This document shows, piece after piece, positions 35,661 to 46,098 of a stretch of DNA of 64,000 nucleotides (position 1 is its first letter; each line of letters opens with the position of its first letter). Both the position numbers and the translations under genes were made by a program. The notes beneath the pieces were generated by a model that had not been told where the DNA came from, did no database searches, and worked only from the letters and a program-made list of their open reading frames with translations. This stretch comes from Gonatopus flavifemur (taxonomy: Eukaryota; Arthropoda; Insecta; Hymenoptera; Dryinidae). The stretch is taken from the NCBI GenBank assembly GCA_018340375.1, contig JAFFJZ010000006.1, forward strand, positions 26,232,001-26,296,000, written 5' to 3'.

Positions 35661-38600
35661 AGGTACCCAGTTTTATCCGATTCTCCCCTGTATCGTTACT
35701 TGCACTCCTAAAAGGTTGAAGAATTCCTATAGATTCTACTTGTTTCAACCCTAAATAAAACTACAATTACATTGACAGCAATGAACGAGTTACATGCAAA
35801 AACTAATCATATATTAAACTCCTAGTTATAAACATTAGTTTCATTCCTCTTGGAATTAATAAACAAGAATGGGTTTTGATACCTTCACGCTCCACTGAAC
35901 CATCACAATAAGTTTCTCTTATTCACTTCCCGAAGAGCAACATTCTCAAACAAAGTATATCATTTATCATTGCATCTTACGCATTTCAACCTTGAGATAT
36001 AATATATCTAATCCAATCTGAATGTGTCAGCTCTGTAGTCAAGTCCTGTCTGTATGAGATGGACATATACACACTGAACACACGCGGAGACCACAGACCT
36101 TCTCTTCGTGGTTTGACACAAGCATGACTGAACCTGATAGCGGACATAATCTGGGCAACGGTGTAAGGTCGTCTTCGTAATCGATCGATTCAAACGTACA
36201 TACATCGAGTAACGTAATAGAAACCAGACCTAAGCATTTGTTAGATCGGATTTTCAATCATCTGTATTCCAAAGAATTACAGATCTATCCACAGTGTAGT
36301 ATAGTCGGTGTTCCACACTTCGCGCTGTATCACGTGTGAAGTATTTGAAATCGATGGCTCATCCTCGATCGTATTAATGTGATCGCGGAATCATGCGTTC
36401 GGGGTGTTTTGTCGTAGTTACATCGCGTATCATTGAATTTCAAAGTGCTTACGAAATTCCTCACGTTCCTCATACGAGATTCTTCCTGCGACTGAAATAT
36501 TTGCCTGACGTATTGAATATTTGAGAAATATTCGTGGAATGGATATTAACAAGAAAATTGATACATGAGAATCTATATCTAACATTATATATATTCTATG
36601 CTTCTTTCTTGAAAATAATAATTCAGAAAAGAGTGAGTATTATCTATATAAATTCTTTTTCACTACATTTCATGAGAGTTTCCTGGAACGATCTTTGTCA
36701 ATTCTGAATATACATTCTAATTCAGTATTTCCTTTGAGCTACATTTCTGAAAAATTCACGTTTCATTGAGCCGAGTGCTTTCATATCCGAGCGCGCATTC
36801 ATTATCCATTACGTGCTTTTCCTCCGATTGAAAAAGCCACACGAGCACAATGGACAATGCACCCACGTTCGTTGTTATACCTACGTACATACGCACTTAT
36901 ATATATATATAGATTGTGAGTACTCACCGGTGGTGCTTGACGATGCCATTAACAGTCGAATGGCAATTTACAGTCGTTCCATTGCATACAGATCCGATTA
37001 CTTTTCACGAATTTTCAGTATCAATTAGTTACCTTTGTCCTTCACCTTCTGCGTCATTCTGTGCACAGAGAATAGTCTTATTTTGCAAAGAAAGGTTGGA
37101 ATATATCATGGAATCAAAGAAGAAAAAGAAAAGGAATACAATTATTCTTAACAATCTTTGCAAATGCTTGGAAATCCCAATCTCATATCTTTCGATGAAT
37201 TATGATGAAGCTTTGAAAAATTCAACTTCGGTAATGTACCAAGGTACTTTAAATTTACGAGAAACTTGTATTTCGCGTATAAAGAGCCATTACTAAGCCA
37301 GTCCTGACAAAAGCTTTCCCGAGTTCATTCCTCTCTCACACGAAAGCTTTTATCTCAACGGACAGCTAAGGGGCTGCGGAGCTTTGAATAATTACAGTGC
37401 GGATAGGTGCGTATTTATATCAATGTGACAGGCTATTAAAGCATTACCATTCACCGAGAGTTAACCTTTTTTTCCTTCTTGCTTTCATTCATTGAACAGA
37501 TTTCAAAAGACATTCGTAATTTCATTATCAAAAGAATATTTTCAAAGGGATGAATCAATCTCTCGACGGAACGAAACCTCCCATGCATAACTCATCCGTT
37601 CCCGTTCAATCGGAGAGACAGTTATTATTGTTACGCGTTGTCCACGTCATACGGGGTTTCGATGAAGTATCGTTGACGTATTACAAGGAGACTTTTGTCA
37701 TATACCAGAAAAATGATATCCGGAAACGAATGCTTTTTATTTGAATTTTTTACAAGATATATCTTGATTTTTATCCATTTTGTATAATTCACGCGATTCA
37801 AATAAATTTCTCTACTTTTTTTCGGAGAAGAATGGAATAGAAGAGCAAATATTCCGTTGGAAACACGACGCGATTGTCGAAAGATTGAAATTTTTTATAT
37901 AACACTATAAATCTAACGATGGAAATCGAAAGAGAATCCGAGAACTAGAGACAGGTAATTGACTCGAATATGCGTAAGGTGTGAAGACAACGTCCATCAG
38001 TGGATGCCAAATGTCTATGGGAGCCAGTACAGCCGTCGTTTCGCCCATCCATCTGTCTGTCCTTGCCTTTGTCTGTCCATTCTAATGATTACGCATCAGT
38101 GACCGGTGTATTTCACCGATCGATGAACACAGCTCCAACGGTTCACCACTTTCATCTCTCTCTCTCTCCCCCTCGTTTTGTCTTCTATATGTATTCTCTT
38201 TGTCACTATTTCGGTATCCCATGGCACTTTGCCTTGTATGTATCCCTCGACATATCTCATCACCCTCTTGGAATCGATGTTGAAAACAAGTGCTGTTAGA
38301 GACTCGTCGGCCGGTTGAGAGATGATAATCACCTACTGAACTCTATTGTGTAACAACAACATGACTATTACGGTAGTCAATGTGACAAGAAACGTAACAT
38401 GTTAATTGGCCGCAAATATTCGCACGTTAACGAAGGTATCTCAATTTCACTTGATCACGACGATAACGATGACGAGGATTTCGAGCGAATCATGCTACTT
38501 CACGGTTGGGATTCTACTTTTTTCGCGATACGACTGCAACTATTTCGTTTATCACTGAAGTTTAGACGTTTGGTAGATGAAGCAATCTTTAGTTCGCTCC

Positions 38601-39067
38601 ACGGCACGTTCCTCCACGGATTAGTCGAAAATCTGTTCTCAGTTGTAGACGTATGGAACAAATATCTTCGTTCAAATGGCTTTAAAATGCTAAGTGGGTT
38701 ACAAACAGATGTTCCTAACAATACCCATTAATGCCATGTGGACCAAGATGTTTCGTATTTCTCATTGCTTTGCCAACCTTCTTCGTGTTAACTTTTACTC
38801 CATGCTTCTATAATAAAAAGATCTCATAATTTTTTTTTCTCCAGATCGTAGAACTTTGTCTTGCATTCATTTTCAGCTAGCTTTCAATTGATTTTAATCG
38901 ACATGCAACATGTTCGAATATATTCAACCATTCGAATCAAAGTTTGTCCCAACCCCTTCAAAATTTCAACAATTCCAATCGCTAATCAATGACAATTTAA
39001 CTGTCCAATTGAGTTTTCTTTTTACTTTTATATTCGTATTTCATTTTTCCACTTGCATTTCACTTTA
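35661..39067. other. Gene-free stretch
   Basis: It holds an (AT)n run near 36897-36912 and several TATA-rich tracts. The open frames at 36916-37296 and 38399-38731 resemble no known protein. The latter has an acidic DHDDNDDED run and a plausible hydrophobic stretch, but no splice or codon evidence supports it. Confidence 0.4.
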
Positions 39068-39333
39068 GGGGACCCTCTACTGTGACAGCCCAAAAAAAAG
39101 CCTATGTTCAACGGTTTTCTTCTCAGAGACTAATGCATATAATTGGGCAAAATTTTTCCCCCTCAGAGTCATGTATTTAGAGAATAGAACCAAATTTTTT
39201 TGTTTTGAACAAAAAATACTCTTCAATGGTGGGAATGATTCCAGCACTCCAAGATGACTGAAACCAAAAATCCCAAAAGATTCTTAATTTGTGATCTTGT
39301 CGTTATTGTCCGAACCTCAAACAAAATATTTTA

Positions 39334-40250
39334 CTACTGTGGGCAAAAAGTAAGGTGAATTTGTTTGTAAAATGAAAAATCTTCATTTATTCTTCTACAT
39401 CAATTTCATCCCCTTCAAAGTAATCCCCTCTCGATAAAATACACTTATGCCAACGTTTTTTTCAATCATCGAAACATGCTAAATAGTCCCTTTCCGGTAT
39501 AGCCATCAGCGCCTTCTTCGGATCAGCTTTTATCTCCTCAATCGACTGGAAACGCTTTCCCCGGAGTGATCTCTTCAGTTTTGGGAATAGCCAGAAGTCA
39601 CACGGAGCCAAATCAGGCGAATACGGTGGTTGCGGAACGATATGCGTCGAATTTTTGGCGAAATGGTTACGAAGAACGAGTGCAGTATGAGACGGTGCAT
39701 TATCGTGATGCAAAAACCAAGAGTTGTTGGCCCATAATTCTGGTCTTGATATCCTTCTGATATTCCGATCATATCAGTGAGGTCTCTAACGGTCAACCGA
39801 CAATTTTTGAGCACTAATTCCTTCACTTCATCGACGTGTTGGTCATCTGTTGACGTCGATGGTCGTCCGGAGCGCTCCAAGTCATCAACACGTTTCTCGA
39901 CCCTCTTTGAAGTCTTTGTACCACTTATAAACATTTTTCTGCGACATGGTAGAATCACCAAAGGCCTTCTGCAACATCCTCAAAGTTTCCGCAGCCGAAA
40001 TTTCATTCCGCAAACAAAATTTGATTGCACTTGTCTGCTCAATTAAATCAGACATTGTAAAAATCGAAAAATGCACTCTTGGTCGTTTGGTAAACACAAG
40101 CGTAAATGTATTACTGATAATGACATTGGCATGAAATTTGGCACAGATGTCATTAACAGTCCTGCCAACTTAAGGAAAAAAGAACTAGCCTGAAATGTCA
40201 AGCCCGCGAAGTTCAAATTAAAAATTCACCTTACTTTTTGCCCACAGTAG
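39334..40250 (-). mobile_element. Internally deleted mariner
   Basis: The termini CTACTGTGGGCAAAAAGTAA and their complement face each other, with TA on both outer sides (39332-39333, 40251-40252). At 917 bp it is about 0.4 kb short of a full mariner. It is inserted in the GGGGACCCTC element, with its gene on the minus strand. Confidence 0.9.
39387..40055 (-). pseudogene. mariner transposase remnant, deleted and frameshifted
   Basis: Reading from 40055 downward, the protein starts MSDLIEQTSAIKFCLRNE, runs through KWYKDFKEGRE, then needs a frame change to continue DDLERSGRPSTS and TVRDLTDMIGISEG. There it jumps to the RPELWANNSWFLHHDNAPSH region, so about 110 codons, including the first catalytic Asp, are missing. 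A further frame change is needed at the same place. The second and third catalytic aspartates remain (HHD and SPDLAPCD, 34 residues apart). Near the end a TGA replaces Trp after CFDD, followed by KKRWHKC and GDYFEGDE up to the stop near 39387. It cannot be active. The ending GDYFEGD groups it with the mariner at 7230 rather than the one at 43334. Confidence 0.9.
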
Positions 40251-40499
40251 TATTGAAAATTAACAAAATGGCGGCGTTTTTTTGTGAAAGAGTACAAAAA
40301 AACGGCTTCTTTTCGTACCAAAAAAATATGTTGGGATTGATTTTTCAACACAATACAGGTACGGACGATAGCCACGAGTGTGCCGAATATTGTGTAAAAG
40401 TTTCAAGTCAATATGTTCAACCGTTTTTTTTAGAAATCACTTCCACCAGATGCAAAAATGCATTTCGAGATATTCACGTTTGGAGTTTTTTTATATGGA

Positions 40500-40863
40500 A
40501 GTTGATAAAAAACATACCTTTGTAGCTAATCAGCAATACCTGCACCATACATTATCCCTTCCTCTGTATCATCGAAGAACTCTGATTCAGCAATTTTGCT
40601 TTCTTTTTTAAGGATGCGAGCTCGTTTTGAGGCTTCAGAGCTTCGTTGGTCGGCTTGGTGAATCCGTAAGCTGTTCTGCTCTTCCCATTTATACATCCCA
40701 TGGTCTCAAAAATTTCCCAAATAATTGCGTGCTCTTCATTAAACACACATGCAGCAATCTTTGTGGAAAGTTCCAATATCTTTTTGCCACAGTACATGTG
40801 TTTAGGTACCAAATGCCAAACGCAAGAATTAAGAACTCTCGTTATTATTTTGCGTATTAGCAC
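40500..40863 (-). pseudogene. Remnant of the host element's own protein (YGAG-ending family)
   Basis: The minus-strand frame (about 40863-40552) contains VLNSCVWHLVPKHMYCGKK, then LELSTKIAACVFNE and FETMGCINGKSRTAYG. After a frame change near 40570 it ends EEGIMYGAGIAD close to 40525. This layout (W-L-PKH-x-G, then an alanine-rich helix with FN, a LG/MG-x-x-x-G turn, a Lys/Arg-rich helix and a terminal YGAG) recalls the C-terminal part of multicopy uncharacterised proteins that I remember from insects and cnidarians. That resemblance is from memory and was not tested. Its position between the GGGGACCCTC termini suggests it is what is left of that element's transposase or accessory protein. 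The upstream part is not recognisable. Confidence 0.4.
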
Positions 40864-41046
40864 CTAAACATTTTTCAAGAAGATCATTTTGGCTTCAATC
40901 TTCAAAAATTGGATTCAAAATCTGTTGAGTTTCTTCGTCGGAAGTTGAGGGATGAGAATATACGTATACATGAAAAATAGCTGCTCTTAAAGCTGTCTCC
41001 GAGAATCTGCACGAAAAATTCAAGCTTGCGCAGTTAGCGTTTCTAC

Positions 41047-41307
41047 AGTGAGAGAAAAAAATTCTGGGAACGATAAAACATTTAGTTGAATAGTCGCCAT
41101 AAAATACTTAATTGATTTGAATAAACTTTCATTGACTCAATTAAATAACTGTTTCAATTGATGAAATATTTCATAGCATATTGAATATTTGTTTGATTGA
41201 ATGAATATTTAATCGAGGCAATGAAAGTTTATTCAAATCAATTAAGTATTTTATGGCGACTATTCAACTAAATATTTCATTGTTCCCGGGAATTTTTTCT
41301 CTCAGTG
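41047..41307. mobile_element. 261-bp CACTG-ended MITE, TA-flanked
   Basis: The left end is CAGTGAGAGAAAAAAATTC and the right end, complemented, CACTGAGAGAAAAAATTCC. TA lies outside both (41045-41046, 41308-41309). The arms are complementary for about 100 bp, including AGTTGAATAGTCGCCATAAA and its complement. It is non-coding and sits inside the GGGGACCCTC element. Confidence 0.88.
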
Positions 41308-41530
41308 TAGGCACCACAACTGGTCGAAAGGGTTGAAATCGCCCATACCAACTACAGGATATTAATTCTATGACTGTGGAAAAACTATGAAAAAATGCGA
41401 ACAAAAAAATCGATTTTTTTGAAGTGTCACAGTAGAGGGTCCCCTTTATTTCTATATTTTGATTTCGTTTATGATTTTCCAATTCAATTCCCTTCAATTG
41501 CAGACAAATGTTCCCCATGAGAATCAAAAT

Positions 41531-41932
41531 TAGTGTTGCCGCGAGCCGCGAAACGAGCCATAAAGAATTCTAGGTTCTAGATCATCTGGATTGAAAATGA
41601 ACTCCTTTTTAGTCAATCAAATTGATTTGAAATTCAGTTCAATCAATTCTCAACTGAATTTGAAAGTTCATATTGGAATATACCTTTATGGAAACGGGTT
41701 CCAAATGAATTTATACTCGAGCCGGTTTCGAGCCAACGTTTCGAGCTGAATCTGTGCTATTTCATGTATGAATCGGTTGAAAATCCAAATCCACGGAACT
41801 GTGCGATAATATGAACCTTCGAACTGAACTAAAGGACCATCCAAACGAGTATTGTGAGAATTTTCACTTCTTATAGTCCTAACTGAACCCAGTTAAAGTC
41901 AAAAGCTCGTTTTGCGGCTCGCGGCAACACTA
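41531..41932. mobile_element. 402-bp hAT-type MITE
   Basis: The termini are TAGTGTTGCCGCGAGCCGC and its exact complement, continuing through AAACGAGC with one mismatch. ATCAAAAT stands directly outside both ends (41523-41530, 41933-41940), an exact 8-bp duplication. That, with a TAGTGTTGCC start, is typical of hAT. The interior repeats GAACTGAA, TTCGAAC and GAGCCGG words in both orientations. Confidence 0.92.
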
Positions 41933-42289
41933 ATCAAAATCTTCCATTGTCCCTGCATTGTTTCCCTGACAACTAGAGAAATCACTGTCTTCATAGATGG
42001 AATATATGTATTGGATGAATTTTAATTGAAATCAAGAAGCCAACTGCAATGATGGCGAAACATCGGCAAGCAACCGATAGAAAACGCGGGGCTCCACCCG
42101 CTCCACTCCAGTAGCTTGAAATTTATTTGATTTTGCAAGTCGCGAACGACTGGGCAGCGAATCTTCGCTGAAACAACTATATGTATCGAAGGAGGGCGGG
42201 GAGTTCAAACTTCGCCCCGGGCGCCAAATTACTCCGCTACGCCCCTAGTTATTTGTGTTATTTATAGACCCACCCTGCTTGAAGAATCT

Positions 42290-42418
42290 CATTGGACCGA
42301 TTGATTCTCACTGATTGTGATGCAGAAAATCGATTCAAACCCATCAAAAATTGATTCTCAATGAGTCTGAATCAGTTTTTTTTTGCTTCGGAATCAATGA
42401 GAATCAATCGGTTCAATG
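42290..42418. repeat. 129-bp hairpin, CATTGGACCGATTGATTC arms
   Basis: The left arm CATTGGACCGATTGATTCTC faces the complement of CATTGAACCGATTGATTCTC. The stem continues through TGATT, and the middle again contains ATTGATTCTCAATGAG-type palindromes. There is no clear target duplication. Confidence 0.7.
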
Positions 42419-43223
42419 TGTAGCGATAATAAGATTGAATGAAATAGCTATAATTGGAGAGAGAAGGAATTAGGGCCAAGCGAGAGAGTAGGGAAGGAAG
42501 TATAAGAGAAGTAGAGGGGAGAGAAAGAGATCGCTGAAGTTTAAAATTGATAAGAGCTCTCTCTTGTCTCGCCCGCCAAACGATTCACACACGATCGATT
42601 CGCTGATCACAAGATTCTGGATTGTCGTATCAGCCGCTCACGTGTACACGTACATTTTTCGAGGTTCATGCCATCGATACGATATAAGCGAAATCAGTGT
42701 GATTGGTTGCCATCGCAATTACTAATATTGTGTCGACCAAGAATTATATTTGGCAATTGATGGAAATTCGGATGGGATGGCTCAAATAATACTCCTCGAG
42801 AGAAGGAAAATCATTGACCTAGAGGAGTCCAAGGAAAAACCTTCCAGCAACGTTGCTACGAGTCAGCGTGGTCCAGATAAGCGATTATTGTTTCTTTATT
42901 TCTCGTTTTATAACAATTCATAATATTTTAGACTTTCGCTATAGGGGCGAATTAATTTGTAAAACTTGACGACATTAGTCAACTTATTACTTTTGTAATG
43001 GGACGTGAGAAATCAAACTCTTAAATGCAGATCTTCGTTCATTGAATTGATTTATTCATTAGTTTTTTCAATTTGTCTCCATCTTCCTTGCCTTTTCGTT
43101 CAATGTAACTCGTCACAAATGAGATTCTTCATAAGCAGGGGAAAAAAAATGGTAGATTTCGTTGAGGTTTAGCCTGATTCGGAAAATCTCCTGATAAAAC
43201 GAGAGGTTCTGCAACACCGTCTG
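42419..43223. other. Gene-free stretch, possible LTR-like fragment
   Basis: It begins TGTAGCGATAATAAG and continues with purine-rich sequence and a GAGCTCTCTCTTGTCTCGCC stretch, which loosely resembles an insect retrotransposon LTR. No second copy, primer-binding site or coding trace confirms it. No gene was recognised. Confidence 0.25.
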
Positions 43224-43333
43224 CACGGAAAAAAAAGAAATAGCTGTGGTAGCTACTTACTTTTTTAGCACTCTTTTTTCCCCGCTGTAGCCAAAATAAT
43301 TGAAGCTGTAGCTATTTTTCAGCTACCACAGTA

Positions 43334-44624
43334 CAGGTTGGTTGAAAAGTTCCTGCGCTCACCAAGAGATAGCACTGCTAGCTCAAAACTTTTTTTTTCT
43401 CAAGTTGGTATATCTGACCTGAAAACACATGCAAAGTTACAAGTCATTCTGTCAATTCATTCTTTGTTTACAGGCCATTTGAAGTTGACGTGTCATTGAT
43501 TTTTCTTAATATGGAAAAAATTGAATATCGTGCAGTCATTAGATTCTTTGTTTTGAAGGGTTTAAAAGCAAAGGAAATTTATGAACAATTGTTAGAAGTG
43601 TATAAGGAGTCCTCACCTTCAAAACGCACCGTTGAATTTTGGGCTGGTGAATTTAAACGTGGTCGTACTAGCCTTGAAGACGATCCACGCGAAGGACGAC
43701 CAAAAACTGCAACCACAGCAGAAATCATTGAGCATGTACATAATATGGTTAGTGAAGATCCAAGTTTGACTAAGCGTGAAATTGCTAATGCCATAGGCAT
43801 CTCAGACGAACGAGTACTCCATATTTTACATGAAGAATTACGTATGAAAAAACTGTTTGGAAAGTTAGTGCCGCACACGTTAACAATTCAACAAAAACTG
43901 GATCGAAAACAAATTTCTCAGCGTAATTTGGAGCGTTTTAAGCAGAATAAAACCGACTTCTTGCGTCGTTTTATAACTATGGATGAGACTTGGATCTACC
44001 ACCATGATCCTAAATTGAAACAAGAACGTTTACAGTGGACTGAAGCTGGTTGTTCAGCTCCAAAGCAGGTGAAGTCACAACGATCAGCAAAGAAGGTTAT
44101 GGCATCAGTTTTTTGGGATGCAAAAGGAATTTTGTTCATTGATTATCTTCAGAAAGGTAAAACAATCAACTCCGAATATTACTGCAGCCTTTTGGATCAG
44201 CTGGATGAAAAAATTCGTGAGAAAAGACCTGGTTTGAAGAAGAAAAAAATCATTTTTCATCAAGATAATGCACCTGCTCACAAAAGTGTTTTGACGATGG
44301 CTAAATTCAAAGAACTTAAGTACGAATTGCTTGAACATCCACCGTATTCGCCAGATTTGGCTCCTAGCGACTACTATCTCTTCAGAAATCTCAAACAATT
44401 CCTTCGTGGAAAGCATTTTTCGTCGAATGAAGAGGCCATAGCAGCCGTAGACGGTTATTTTGCGGAGCTTCCGGAAAACCATTATAAGGATGGGATAAAA
44501 TTATTGGAAGATCATTGGAACAAGTGTATTGAGCTTCTAGGAGATTATATTGAATAAAAAAATATATTTCGTAACAAAAACAGTATTCTTTTATTTCGAG
44601 TGCAGAAACTTTTCAACCAACCTG
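43334..44624 (+). mobile_element. Apparently intact mariner
   Basis: The termini begin CAGGTTGGTTGAAAAGTTCC at 43334 and, complemented, CAGGTTGGTTGAAAAGTTTC at 44624. About 26 of the first 28 bases match. TA flanks both sides (43332-43333, 44625-44626). The 1291 bp enclose one uninterrupted transposase gene. It sits at the centre of a MITE palindrome. Intact coding and well-kept ends suggest a recent insertion. Confidence 0.95.
43511..44557 (+). CDS. mariner transposase, intact
   Basis: This 348-residue protein would excise and reinsert the element at TA sites, acting in the nucleus. The start chosen is the first ATG (MEKIEYRAVIRFF). A few in-frame codons upstream have no ATG. Residues 1-110 hold the two DNA-binding helix-turn-helix units, the second around SLTKREIANAIGISDERV. 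The catalytic triad is D158 (MDETW), D252 (HQDNAPAH) and D287 (SPDLAPSD), giving exact DD34D spacing. The linker motif WVPHEL of the family appears as LVPHTL. VMASVFWDA and KGKTINS recall the irritans subfamily, a call made from memory. There are no internal stops or frameshifts, and the length is normal for the family. The stop lies 67 bp before the right terminus. The gene is single and intronless, and it is the only complete transposase in the window. Confidence 0.95.
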   Translation: MEKIEYRAVIRFFVLKGLKAKEIYEQLLEVYKESSPSKRTVEFWAGEFKRGRTSLEDDPREGRPKTATTAEIIEHVHNMVSEDPSLTKREIANAIGISDERVLHILHEELRMKKLFGKLVPHTLTIQQKLDRKQISQRNLERFKQNKTDFLRRFITMDETWIYHHDPKLKQERLQWTEAGCSAPKQVKSQRSAKKVMASVFWDAKGILFIDYLQKGKTINSEYYCSLLDQLDEKIREKRPGLKKKKIIFHQDNAPAHKSVLTMAKFKELKYELLEHPPYSPDLAPSDYYLFRNLKQFLRGKHFSSNEEAIAAVDGYFAELPENHYKDGIKLLEDHWNKCIELLGDYIE

Positions 44625-44765
44625 TAGGAAATCGTAGCTGTGACTGCGCTGGTTTTGCAATTGATATTTGGATAGCCAAATAATTTGGCTGTTGAATTTT
44701 TGCCGCGGCAACTACATTTCTTTATTTTTAGCTATCCAAATCATAGCTATTCATTCTTTTCCGTG

Positions 44766-46090
44766 TTTACCAACGAGTACCTGAAACCTACCACCATTTC
44801 TCATTAGAAATATCTAGTTCCGATGTAAATCGTGCAGCAAATAATTCATTGAAAATCGAGTTGCGTTTCCAATTTGACGAAACGAAATAGCATGTACTCA
44901 TCACTTATAAGGGTACATACCGAAATATGCATTGACAATGAGCATCAACGTCGAACGCACATTGGATCGAAATGACGCTCACGGTGAAGGTAGTATATGA
45001 TATTTATTCACATACACACGTATGTTTATATACGAGACATAATATATGCCACGTGCGAATTGTGAGAAAACCGTCCTAGTCGTAAAAATGGAAGATGGAG
45101 AACGAGATCGCATTTCATTACCATTCCTCGGTAGACGGGAAAAAGAATTTTATCCATGAAAATCTGAACCGAGCCCATTCGATTCAACGGTGACGGGGTG
45201 TGTTGTACATGTATATGCACGTACATGTACACGTACACCGCGAAAGAAAGACGATATTTTTACGTGCACTTAGCATGTACCTTCCGATACATTGAAAGTC
45301 TATAAAATATTCTGTCGCTGTACACGCTCGGAAAGATATTTCCTCAAGTTAAGCGTAAGAATATTGATTACCTTCTTCTTTTTCAGAACGTTGGAAAATG
45401 AAAATCAATTAATCACATCGATGTATGGAATTCAAGAAGAACCATACAAAATGTTCAACTTTGCGAAAGTCAAAAAACAATTTCAACATTTTATCCAACG
45501 TTGATGGAACGAGTGCATAAATAATCGAAGACGAAGGTTTTCCGCGGAGGAGCGAGAAATATGCACGAAGAAGTCGAGAATGGCGGTTTAATGAGTATGA
45601 ATGTGATAAGCTAATGTAATATGGAACGAGAAGAAGGAGATGATGATAAAAGTGATTCGAAAAATAACCGAGGAGGTTTTGCTGGGAATAAATGAAGGGA
45701 GCAAAACAATTGAAAATAATGAGAGATAACCCATTGGAAGTTGAAAAAAAAAGAAATGGACGAAAAAGAATATTTGAAACAAAGATACGATAATGTGGTG
45801 AGAGATATGCGACCGCGCGGCTTATAACGCGAACAATAACAAATATTCGTTCCTTGACTATTCAGATGTAACCACGCTAACGAGATGAATTTTAGACTGA
45901 AATAAACAATGGAATGAAATCCTCGACGTTGTACGGCAGGGAAATTAAATAATGAGCAAAAGTACGTTGAAGATGGGGAAAAGGAAATTGAATTCACGCA
46001 ATGCATGCGAATGATAAAATCTCGGCGGAACGGTGATCGAGAAAAAAATCCTCCGAGGAAGCGATTGTTTCGTATCTTTGGTTGGTTTGG
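44766..46090. other. Gene-free stretch
   Basis: No gene or element was recognised. The 131-aa minus-strand frame at 45611-46006 is aromatic and low in complexity (SFFFNFQW) and resembles nothing known. Confidence 0.4.
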
Positions 46091-46098
46091 ATTGGAAA

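Larger units (their letters stand above)
39068..41444. mobile_element. 2.4-kb DNA transposon with GGGGACCCTC ends
   Basis: The termini are GGGGACCCTCTACTGTGACA and its exact complement. TTTA flanks both sides (39064-39067, 41445-41448), suggesting a 4-bp target duplication. Inside are a deleted mariner (39334-40250), a CACTG MITE (41047-41307) and, on the minus strand at 40500-40863, remnants of what is probably the element's own protein. The superfamily cannot be assigned from the termini alone. Confidence 0.75.
43224..44765. repeat. AGCTACCACAG-rich MITE split by a mariner
   Basis: The left end is CACGGAAAAAAAAGAAATAG and the right end, complemented, CACGGAAAAGAATGAATAG. The halves carry AGCTGTGGTAGCTA, GCTGTAGC and AGCTATTTT words in both orientations. 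Removing the mariner (43334-44624) leaves a palindromic element of about 250 bp. Related fragments occur near 4380 and 48205. Confidence 0.75.

Noticed and set aside
38399..38731. 110-aa frame with an acidic run
   Set aside because: No family resemblance, no splice signals of note and no neighbouring coding sequence. It could be random in this composition.
42050..42100. Hammerhead ribozyme near TGATGGCGAAACATCGG
   Set aside because: GAAAC is present but the required CUGANGA box is not intact, and the stems do not form.
42219..42248. GGGCGCCAAATTACTCCGC string as a primer-binding site or LTR edge
   Set aside because: No matching LTR pair or coding remnant was found. It is left as unexplained repeat-like sequence.
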